In this document: one piece after another, positions 28,888-40,800 of the stretch
How positions within the stretch are numbered: position 1 is the stretch's first letter
Layout: each line of letters starts with the position of its first letter
Assembly (NCBI RefSeq): GCF_002289345.1
Contig: NZ_NSDG01000004.1
Span: 84,022 to 137,985 of the forward strand
Source of the DNA: Pseudoalteromonas sp. HM-SA03
GTDB taxonomy: Bacteria; Pseudomonadota; Gammaproteobacteria; Enterobacterales; Alteromonadaceae
Reading direction: 5' to 3'
DNA length: 53,964 bases
Translations under genes and position numbers: made by a program
Notes under the pieces: model-generated
Seen by the model: the letters and a program-made list of their open reading frames with translations, nothing else
What the model was told of the DNA's origin: nothing
Databases searched by the model: none

Positions 28888-31800
28888 TGAATGAACAACA
28901 AAGACTGATAGAGGCATTGATCGCAGAAGCATTAGCAGCTGGCGTGACCTTGTATGAAAAAAACGGTGGCTTAGCATTTAAGCAAACCGCTGGGTTTCCT
29001 CCACAGTTAAAACAGCAGGTGGTTGAATATAAATCAGAGATCATTGCCTATTTTCAGCAGCAAAGTCGTGATATGGCGAACTCATCGCCGAAAATAGTCG
29101 CGCAGCCAAATGCGGGGAAGGACTTACCGCTGAGTTTTGCACAGGAAGGGCTGTGGTTTATTGAGCAGTTGCAAGGCAGCAAGCAGTATTATATGCCTGC
29201 TGAGTTTTTGTTACGCGGAAAGCTTAATATTCAAGCAATGCGCAGCGCCGTACAAGATGTGGTGCAGCGCCACGAAATACTGCGCGCTAGGTTTGTAAAA
29301 AATGAACAAGATGGCAACCCCCAGCTGCAAGTAACGGATGACGTGAATACACCGTTTGAGTGGCTTGATGCCAGTGTAACACCTGAGGAAACAAGGCAAG
29401 CCTACATTGCTTCGCGCATCGCAGCACATCAAAACAAGCCTTTTGACTTGGCTCATGATTGTTTGCTTCGCGTGCTGGTGGTGAGTGATGGCGATGAACA
29501 TCACCTTGCATTTAATATGCATCATATTGTCTCTGATGGGGCGTCAATGGCGCTACTTGCACAAGAGATAGAGGCTGGCTATTGCAAACACCTAGGCACA
29601 CCTTATACGCCGCTTGTAACTATGCAGGTGCAATATAGTGATTTTAGCCAGTGGCAGCGAGCACAGCTAACGCCAGAGCGCATCGAGGCGCCACTGGCGC
29701 AACTAAAACAGCAATTTAGCGAATTAGCGCCGTTGCAGTCATTGCCTTGTGACTTTGTCCGTCCTGCGGTGCAGTCGTTAACGGGGAAAGTATATCGCCA
29801 AGCGCTTGATGCGTCGTTATTTGCGGCGATCTCGACACAGGCGAAGTCGCTCCAGCTCACACCCTTTATGTGGCTGCTCAATACCTTTATGTTGTTTATC
29901 GCAAGGCTTACGCAATCGCTGCAGGTAGTTGTAGGCACGCCAGAACTTGGCCGTCGTCACCCCGAATTAACGCCGTTAATTGGCTTGTTTGTTAATACCT
30001 TAGTGATGCAAGCAAAGCTTGAAAGTGATATGCCATTTAGCCAATGGTTGCAGCAGCAAAAAGACCTTAACCTAGCGGCGTTTGAATATCGCGATATTCC
30101 TTTTGATAAAGTGGTTGAAGCGGTTGGCGCTCCAAGAGATTTAAGTCACCATCCGCTAGTGCAAATATTATTTACACTGGAAACCCGTGATGAGCGTGCT
30201 TTTACGCTTCCGGGATTATCGGTTCAAGAAGTGCAAAAACAACAGGCGGATAGCATAGCGGTAAAATGCGACTTAGAACTCAATGCCGTAGTTGATGAGC
30301 AGGCACTTTATTTACATTGGAAGTTTGATAGCCATCTTTACACAGAAGAGACCATCAAACATTGGGCGGATTGCTTTCACACGCTGCTTCAAGCTTGTGT
30401 TACAGCCCCTCATACCGCAATTGGTGAACTTGCGTTACTGAACCAAAAACAGCAGCAAGCTTTAATAACGGGCGCTCGATGCCAAGCGGCAACTTGGCCT
30501 AAGCAAGACACCATCACCAGTTTATTCATGCGCTACGCCGAGCACTTTGCCACACGCACTGCCGTGCAAGATAGCACGACTATGCTGAATTATCGTGAGC
30601 TTAACGATCGAGTCGATGCGCTGGCGATAATGCTGTTACAACAAGGGGTCACGCCACGAACCATGTTGGTGGTGAGTGTATCACGCAGCGTTGAGATGAT
30701 AGTGACCTTGCTGGCAGTGCTTAGAGTGGGTGCTGCCTACGTACCAGTAGATCCCGACTACCCACAAGAACGCATTGAGTATATTTTGGGAGACGTGCAA
30801 AGCCCATGGCTGCTTTGTGATAACGCCACTCAGGCACTGTTTAGTCAGCTTTCATACCAGCTAATTAATGTGTCACAGACAGAGCCTCAGACCAGCCGCG
30901 AAGCCCTCAAGCAGCTTGATGCTATTCAGATTGAGCCGCAAGACTTGGCTTATATGATCTATACCTCGGGCACCACAGGACGACCAAAAGGCGTACAAAT
31001 TGAGCATCGTCATGTGGTGCGCTTACTTCATGTAGAGCCCAACTTATTCGATTTTAATGAGCAGGATGTTTGGACCTTATTTCATTCCTTCTGCTTTGAT
31101 TTCTCAGTGTGGGAAATGTATGGCGCGTTACTCTGTGGTGGTCGTCTTGTGGTTGTGGATAAAGCGGCTGCGCAAGACACTCAAGCTTTTGCTCAGTTGT
31201 TGGTTGATGCCCAGGTTACGGTCTTAAATCAAACACCAAGTGCGTTTTACGCGCTACAAGCCACGCTACTCAATGACAGTCAGTTGGTGAGCCAATGTGC
31301 AGTGCGGTACGTGATTTTTGGTGGTGAAGCGTTGCAGCCAAGTAAGCTACAGCCTTGGGCACAGCACTTACCAAATTGTCAGTTAATCAATATGTATGGC
31401 ATTACCGAAACCACAGTACATGTTACCTTTAAGGCGCTGAAGCCTGCGGATCTGACGCTTGGCACCAGTAATATAGGTCGTGCTATTCCGACCACCAGCT
31501 GCTATGTACTTGATGACAAGCAAAGGCTCTTGCCGCAAGGTGCCGTGGGCGAGTTGTACGTAGGGGGCGAGGGGGTTTGTCGGGGGTATTGGCAACGTGA
31601 CGAGTTAAACGCCACTCGCTTTATTCAAAACCCGTTTAGTGAAGCGTCTGAGCAGCGATTATATCGCTCAGGCGATCTCGTGCGCTTAATGGCCAGCGGA
31701 GAGCTGAGCTATGTTGGCCGAATTGACGACCAGGTAAAAGTTCGGGGTTATCGCATTGAATTAGGCGAAATTGAAAACCAGTTGCGCCATCATCCCGAAG

Positions 31801-34800
31801 TGGCTGAGGTCACTGTGCTGTTAAATCGGCAAGACCCAGAAAATGTCTGGATCTGCTCCTTTGTGGTGTTACACAAACAGGTCGAGTTCGACGACATCAC
31901 TTTGGTCATGCAGCAGTTTTTAAAACAAAATTTACCTGACCATATGTTGCCGGCCAAAGTGCAAACGGTGACAGCTATGCCACTGACCAGCAATGGTAAA
32001 GTAGATAAAAAAGCACTACTGCAGCAACTTGATACAAGCTTTAACGAAAACACTTATGAAGCACCGATTGGCGAGCTTGAAACCCAACTTGCAAGCTATT
32101 TTGCCGAGACTTTGCAGCGCGAATCAGTTGGTCGCTATGACGACTTTTTTAGACTCGGCGGGCACTCGCTACTTGCTGCAAAACTGGCAAATAATATTCG
32201 CAAGACGCTGCACATTGAGTTACCGCTGCAAGCGATTTTTACGCACCCTACAGTACAAGGTTTAGCGGCTGTACTTGAAAAGCAAGACGCGCAGCTAAGT
32301 GCTATTGCTGTGGTGGATAAAACCAATGGCGTAGTGTTGTCTTTTGCTCAGCAGCGTTTATGGACACTAGATCAAATGCAGCAGGGCAGCCAGCAATATC
32401 AAATTCAAGCGTTATTGGCGTTTTCAGGGGAGCTTGATCTGAGCGCATTCGAGCAAAGTTGGCAAAAAGTGCTGTCACGGCATCAGGTGTTGCATTCGGC
32501 TATCACAAACACTAATGATGGGCCTAAACAGCACCTTGTCGCTTTGCCTGAGCATTTTGTTACGCTTATTGATGTCTCTACGCAATCGCGGCTTTGGCAA
32601 ACTGTGGTTTGGCAGCGCGCGGTACGGGACGACCAAGCGCAGGGTTTTGATCTTAGTATAGATCTAATGATCCGTGCAACTCTGGTTCGATTCTCATCAG
32701 GCTATCATCGCCTTATCGTCAATATGCACCATATTGCTAGTGATGCTCAGTCTATTGAAGTATTAATGCGAGAGCTCACACAGTTTTATGCCCATTACAC
32801 CCAAGGCTGTGAGCTTGCCCGTGACTTGATTGCGCCACCTGAGGTGCAATACGCGGATTATGCCCATTGGCATCGAGCACAGAGCCAAGGCGCGCAGCAA
32901 AGTGCAGACATGGCATTTTGGTCTGCGCACCTTGACGATGCGCCGCCACTGCATCAATTATCGCTCGACACGCCTCGTGGGCAGGCCGTGAACAATAGCG
33001 CGCAAGCATTTAATGAGCAGCTAAGCGCTGAAACATGGCAACGGCTGCAACAGTATTGTCAGCGTTTAGGAATAACCCCGTTTATTTGGTTGCATAGCGC
33101 ATATGCGGTGGTGCTCGCTAAGTTTAGCCAAGTGGATGATATTGTGATTGGTGCGCCATTTTCAGGGCGGCATCACCCACAGGTGGAGCAATTGATTGGC
33201 TTTTTCGTCAATGCCTTGCCAATTCGCGTGAAGCTCGATTGGCAGCAGAGTTTCAGCCAACTACTCGATATACAAAAAGAGCAAATTGAACAAGTACATC
33301 AACACCAATCTTTGCCCTTTGAGCAGCTCATTGATCATCTTGGTGTTAGCCGAGAGTTGAGTCACCAGAGTGTTTTCCAGTTGAGTTTTGCGTTTAATCC
33401 CGAGCCACAGCACACGCCAGAGTTTGTAGGCCTTAGTACGGAAGTTTTAACGTCGGAAAATGCGCGTGCCAAGTTTGATCTAGAGCTCAGCGCAACAGAA
33501 AGTGGGCAAGGGTTGAGACTGCACTGGCTATACAACAGTGGATTATTTGAAAGAGAAACCGTAGCTAGCATTGCAGAGTGTTTTAATGTTGTGATCGCGC
33601 AGTTACTCACGCAGCCTGATTGCGCACTTGCGGATATAAAACTTTGCAAGGAGCAGAAGCTAGAGAGTCATGCGATTTCAGGCAAATCAGCGCCGGAACA
33701 CTTTGAGCAGTCAGTGCTTGAGCAAATTGAGCGACATATGGCAGAGCCTACACAAGCTGAGCGAGTTGCGGTAATTGACACAAACTCAAATCAAACCCTG
33801 AGTTATGGTGAGCTTACTGAAAGAGCCAAGGCATTGGCGGCGCTGTTATTGAGCGAAGGGCTGCAACCAGAGCAGCCTGTGCTTGTCGCGATGACGGGCA
33901 GCGCAGATCTCATTGTGGCGATGTTGGCTGTGTTAAAAGCGGGTGGGTGTTATGTACCTGTGGACCCTCATTACCCTCAAGCGCGAGTCAATTACATCGC
34001 TAAAGACAGCGGCACAGCGCTGGTTTTAACCAAGTGTGAGTTTGCCGCTCGCTTTGAGGCAGCAGAGTTAGATGATAACCACATTGAGGCTGAATATCGC
34101 TCCCCACATGTCATTTGTGTTGATGACGCTGACGTGCAAGCGCGCCTTGCGGCAATACCACTACCTCAGCAGTTTCCAAAAGTTAAAGCGGAGCAGTTGG
34201 CCTATGTGATTTATACCTCAGGCACGACAGGTAACCCCAAAGGCGTGATGATAGCCCACCAAGGGTTGGCGAACTTATGTGGTTGGCACCGACGAGCTTT
34301 TGCGGTGGATAATCATAGTGTTGCAAGTCAAACCGCAAACCCCGCCTTTGACGCGGCAACGTGGGAGATTTGGCCTTATTTGTGTGCTGGTGCGAGCCTA
34401 GTGTGTGTGACAAAAGCGGTGCTACAGTCACCGGCCGAATTAACAGCCTGTTTCAATACACACCAAGTCACGCATAGTTTTATTGCAACGCCAATCGCTC
34501 AAGCGTTACTCACTGAACCTTTGTTCAATCCACAAAGTTTGCGCTATTTATTGGTTGGCGGCGATAAACTTGGTGCGCTACAAGCAAAAGAATACGGATT
34601 TACCCTAGTCAATAACTATGGACCTACCGAAGCCTCGGTGGTCGCGACTTCAGGTGTGGTTGAGTTTGACGGAAAGGTGCCTGATATCGGCTTGCCCGTC
34701 GACAATAGCCAGCTATTTATTTTAGACCCACAACTGCGTGCTGTGCCACCGGGGATGATTGGGGAGTTATACGTAACAGGGGCAGGACTTGCCAGAGGAT

Positions 34801-37800
34801 ATTTACACCAACCACAGCTTAGTGCTGAGCGTTTTATTGAGCTACAAGTCTCTCCCTCACACATGGTGCGAGCCTATAAAACGGGAGATTTGGTTCGCCT
34901 GCTTAGCAGCGGCCGTATCGCCTATATGGGTCGTAACGATGGACAAGTAAAACTGCGAGGGTATCGTATTGAGTTGGCCGAAATTGAACAGCAAATTGGG
35001 CTGCTATCGAGCGTACAAGAATGCGCAGTTCAGATAACCACAAGTGCGTCAGGGCAGCCACAGTTGCAGGCATGTGTGGTAACAACAACTGAGCCTCAAG
35101 TGCTTCAAGCCCAGCTAAAGGAAAGACTACCAAGTTATATGGTGCCAGAGCATTTTGTCATGCTCGCAAGGCTACCTTTGACACCGCATGGCAAGGTTGA
35201 CCATCGTGCCTTGGCAACGCTTGGTAAAACTCAACAGACTATCACAGTAACCGAGCAGAGCGCGGTCACACCACAGGCTAACAGCATCGTAGCCCAGTTA
35301 CTGGCGATTTATCGGCAGGTATTAAATACGCCATCGATGACCGCTGAAGATGACTATTTTGCGTTGGGCGGCGACTCTATTTTGAGTATTCAAATCGCAA
35401 GTAAAGCCAAAGCACTCAAGTTACCTGTGAGTGCGACTGATGTGTTCACCTATCCCAGTGTTTCGGCGCTTGCAGCAAGAATTGCCCAGCAAGATATTCA
35501 CCTGCCGATGGGTAAAGAAAGGCTGCCATTGGTTGGTAAACTCGATAAATTACCAATTCAGCATTGGTTTTTTGCTCAACAATTTGCCAAACCCAGTCAT
35601 TGGGATCAGAGCGTGCTGGTGAGTGTAGATAAGTCCGTCACACCAGCGCAGCTCATGCAAGTGATAGAGTACTTGATAGCTCAGCACGATGCGCTACGTT
35701 TGGTGGTTGCGGATAAAAATACCCTATTTGTACGTGATGGCATTGATATTCAAAAGGTATTTACGGCGCATACGCTTGAACGTGAAGCATGGCAAGCTGA
35801 GCTGAGCGAGTTCAGTGAGCAAGTGCAGCAAGGCTTTGCGTTTACTGGCACGCCACTGTTTAAAGCGGTGTTATATGTTACGCCTGACTGTGAGGTTAAT
35901 AATCGCTTGCTGTTTAGCGCACATCACTTGCTAGTGGATGGCGTCTCTTGGCGTGTGTTACTTGAAGATGTAAGTCAGCTGCTACAGCAGCAAATAAACA
36001 ATGTGCCGTTGGAGCTTCCTGCCGCAAGCGCGAATTTGGCTGAACTTGCCGATTTTTATCGTGAACTTGCAACCGATGAGCGTGGTTTGCGCAAATGGCA
36101 GAAGGTGGCTGCACTGGCTGAAACTTCACACTTATTGAGTCTTAAAAATACAAGCGCGACCCCAACCCCAACCATAGCCAAAGTTCGCCACACATTGTCA
36201 GCAGCGCACACCCGTGCGCTATTGGGATCCGCCAACACCAGTTATGGTACGACGGCGCAAGCATTGCTGCTTAGTGCGCTTGCCTGGTGTGCGCAAAAGC
36301 GTGGTGCAGGCAGTGAAGTGATCATGCTAGAAGGGCATGGTCGCGAGTTACTGACGGAGGCACTGGATAGCAGCCGAACCATTGGCTGGTTAACGGCGCT
36401 CTATCCAATACAGTTATTTAGTAATGGCAGCTGCTTGCATGATGTGATTTGCAGTATCAAGGCAGAGCTTGAAAGGAGTGCTAAAGTTGGCAGTAGTTAT
36501 GGTGCAGCGCGGTATTTACACCCAGAACCAAACGTTCGCTCGTCGCTTGAGATTGATACCCGAGGCTTACTGTTTTTCAACTATTTAGGCCAGCTAGATA
36601 CAGTCATTGAGCAACAAGGTTTGCTGGGAGATGCTCGTGAGTCGACTGGCACTTTGGTTGCAGAGTCAAACCTCAGTTACTTTGGAGCACAACTAACGGC
36701 GGCGGTCGTGGATGGTAAACTGGCGTTAACGTTAGAGTTTGACAGCCAGCGCTTAGCATCTGAAGCAGCAGAGCGATTAAGTAAAGAGATACTCGAAAGT
36801 CTAATTCAGGTCATCGAGCATTGCCAATCCCAGCCTCAACGTCATTACACAGTCAGTGACTTTGCACTTCTCAGCGGTATTTCTGAACGGCAGTTACAGC
36901 GCATACTTGGGCAGGTTGAAGGGGAAGTTGAAGATATTTACCCTCTAACTGGTTTGCAGCAAGGCATGTGGTTCCACAGTCAAACGGCACGTGAGGCGCA
37001 CACTCAAAGCACGCTACCTTACATCGAGCAAACCAGCTTATTGCTACAAGGTTGTGTGGATATTGAGGCGTTGAGTTACGCTTGGCAGCAATTGATTAAA
37101 CAGCACAGCATATTACGCTCGGCCTTTATAGATGTTGCTGGCGAGCCGCTGCAAGTGGTCTGTAAACATGCCGATGTACCACTGATGCTACTGCAGAGTG
37201 TCGCTATTGCAGAAGAACAATCGTACATGGTGAATTCACAGGCCGCGGTGGAGCTTGCCGAGCCGCTTAGGCTTTCACTAGCGCCTTGTATGCGGTTGTG
37301 TTTAATCGCTTTTGAAGATGGCAATGTTGGGGTGGTGTGGACCTATCATCATCTCATTATGGATGGCTGGTCGCTGCCGGTTTTATTTGCTGAATTATTG
37401 GCATTTTATCAAGCCCGTTGCCAAGGTGAGTTACGACCCATTGTGGTAGATAATTTCCGCGATCATATCGAATATTTGCATACGCATGTTGACCGCGACG
37501 AAGCGTTTTGGCAGGAGTATTTGGGTGGAGTTACCACGCCCACATTACTCAGCGAAAAGGTACTTCACACTGAAAATAAAGCGGCTGGTGTTAAAGAACT
37601 TAGTGTGACTTTATCGCAATCGCTGCAAGATGCCGTGACTCGCTTTACAGGCGAGCAAGGACTTACCGTCAATCAGTTTATCCAAGGGCTCTGGGCGTAT
37701 TGGGTGGCAAATTGCTGCAACGAACCGTATGCCTTATTTGGTCAAACCATCGCGGGTAGACCCACAGCGCTTAGTAGAATGGCGCAGCGCGTTGGCTTGT

Positions 37801-40800
37801 ATATCAATACGCAAGCGGTCCATGTCGCGATAGATCAAGCTGCGCGTGTGAAAGATTACCTGCAAGCAGTGAAGTCGCAGCTTATGGCATTAACGCAGCA
37901 CCCGCATACACCACTGACACAAGTTCATCAATGGTCGGGTATTGAAAACGACAGTCCATTGTTTGATTGCTTGTATGTTTTTGAAAATTATCCGCAAGAT
38001 CCGTTACAAAATAGCGCTGCGCTGCCATTTATCGCAACAACCTTAAGTGAAGTTGACGAAACACACTACCCATTGACCTTTGTGGTCGGCGTAGGGGCGA
38101 GTTTATCGCTCACGCTGAGCTATCAGCAGCAATGCTTTGATGAAGTGTTTATCGAGCAAAGCCTTGCGGCGATGCAGCAGCTGATGTTAGCTGCGACACA
38201 ACAGCCTGAGCAAACACTCGGAAAATTGCCTTGGCAGCCTCAACACGCGCAGTACAGCAAGGCATTGCCTCTACCTACTTTTTCACTGACGCAAGCGGTG
38301 CAATATCAAACGCCAAATTTACCAATTCAGCAATTATTTGCTCAAGTTGCTGCTGAATTTCCTGAGCATATTGCTATTCGTGAATATAGTACCGCCTCTG
38401 GGGAGGCTCGCTGTTATCGCTATTCACAGCTGGATAAAGACGCCAATCAGCTCGCCCATTACCTTGCTTCACGACTAGAGCCGAGTACGGCCCCCGTTAT
38501 TATTGGCCTGTGTCTAGAGGCGAATTACCAGCTTATTGTGGCTATGCTTGCGGTGCTCAAATTGGGCGCAGCTTATCTACCAATTGCACCAACACTACCC
38601 GAGTCTCGACGTCGTTTGCTGTTGCAAAATGCCAATGCAGCCATGCTGATTACTAAAACAGAATATTGGCAGGGTAGCTCGGAGCTGGTGGTGCCTCAAG
38701 TCGATTTAGATAGTATTCAGGGCGCTTTGGCCGAGCAGCCTAGTCGTTGCTTTACTGCGCCATGCCAGATTGACGACCTCTGTTATGTAATTTATACCTC
38801 GGGTACCACGGGCATGCCAAAAGGGGTGATGGTGGAGCATGCCAGTGTCGTGAATTATGTGCAGGCATTAGCCGCGCAATATGCGATTACGCCAAGCGAC
38901 AATTACCTGCAATTTGCTAGCATGAGCTTTGATGTGTTTGCCGAAGAAGTCTTTTGTACTTTACTTCGTGGCGCAACCTTGGTGATGGCACCGACAGACG
39001 ACATGTTGGACCCCAATAAGTTGGCGCAATTAAGCCAAGATGCCGAGTTAACACTGATGAGTTTACCAACGGCGTATTGGCATCAACTTGCAGCGACTTC
39101 AGTCACCTTGCCAAGCTCGCTGAGGATCATCACCATAGGTGGCGAGCAAATGCAGATTGCCGCGCTCACCGATTGGCAGCAGCGCTATGGCGACCGTATT
39201 CGAATTATTAACGCCTATGGCCCGACTGAAGCAACCATTTCTGCAACCCTTAATGATGTCACACACTTCAGCGGTGCACGCGTGCCAATTGGTCAGCCCG
39301 TCGCTGGTTTGTCTTTATATTTACTTGATGAACAGCTTCGAGCGGTGGCTACCGGTGTGGAAGGGGATTTATACATTGCAGGTATTGGCCTTGCCAGAGG
39401 CTATCTCAATGACAAAGAAAAGACGCAGCAGGCCTTTATCATTGAGCCAAATAGCAGCCAGCGACTTTATAAAACTGGCGATCGCGCTTGCTGCTTAGCC
39501 TCAAATGAATTGCTGTATCTAGGCCGTGGTGATGACCAAGTTAAAGTGCGCGGTTACCGCATCGAATTGGGTGAGATTGAGCGGCAACTTCAGCTGCTAG
39601 ACGAAGTTGCTGCGTGTGCTGTGGTGGTGCGTGAAGATAGCAGTAACAACGCGCAATTAGTGGCATTTGTGCAGTCAACGCAGCATACGGAAGTGGGTGA
39701 TGCTGCTCTGCGAGCGCAATTACGCGCAGTACTGCCCGCTTACATGGTCCCTGAGTTGTTCCAATTCGTTAGCCAGCTTCCGCTGACAACGAACGGCAAA
39801 GTCGATCGCAAACGGCTCATTGCGCTGGCCGGCTCATACACTCCGCCTCAACCCCAGCGGCAAGAGGCTAAGCTGGAAAGACTCACACCACTACAAACGC
39901 AATTAGCGCAGCAGTTTGCCTGTCGTTTGCAAGTGGATGGCGTGTGCCTTGACGATAACTTCTTTAATTTAGGTGGTCATTCGCTATTAGCGATGCGTTT
40001 AGTGGGTGATATTAATCTGCACCTACAGCTCAATTTGCCGCTGTCGGCACTTTTTGAGCATCCGACTGTGCGTGGGCTCAGTCAGTATGTTCAAGCATTG
40101 AGGGGTAGTTTCGGCGAATGTCATGGCAAACCTCAATCGCTTGAAACCTTAGTGTGTTTGCAAGAGGGAGAGCTTGGTTTTACACCTGTGGTATTGATTG
40201 CGGGAGCGGGAGGTTGGCTAATGGCATTTCATGCTTTGGTGGGTGGGCTTGATAGCCGTATACCCGTTTATGGCTTGCAGCCAGAGGCGCTAGCCGAGGA
40301 ACCCGAGACGCTAACCTCGATTAGGCACACCGCAGCGTATTACTTGAGTGTATTAGCAGACGCTGAACTTGGTGAACAAGTGCATTTGGTCGGACATTCT
40401 TTTGGTAGCTTTATTGCCTATCAACTTGCCATTTTACTTGAGCAACAAGGTCGAATTGGCTGTTCGGTAACTGTGATTGATACGCCTGTACCGAGCAATC
40501 CAGCGCTTAACCTAGATGAAGCGCAAATCGCACAAATGATGCTGGATAATCTGATAGCGTTTTTTCGCCTCGGTGTCTCTGATGCTGAAATCAGTGCCTA
40601 TAAGCAAGGTGAAGCTTCAACACGCATTGCCTATCTCAATCGCTGGATACATCAAGCTGGATTTAACTTTAGTGATGCGCATTTACGCCACTTTCAACAA
40701 GTTTTTAGTGCCCAACTGCGAGCAAATATTGAGATGCCGTCTATGCTTAGCGACACCCTAATCTGCGTTGTAAAAACGCAGCAAACGCAAGAATTTGAAG

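Noticed and set aside
19060..35500. Dual condensation/epimerisation domains in modules 2-5
   Set aside because: The extra HH-[IL]-xxxx-GD motif at the N-terminus of such domains was not seen; only the dedicated E domain in module 6 is supported.
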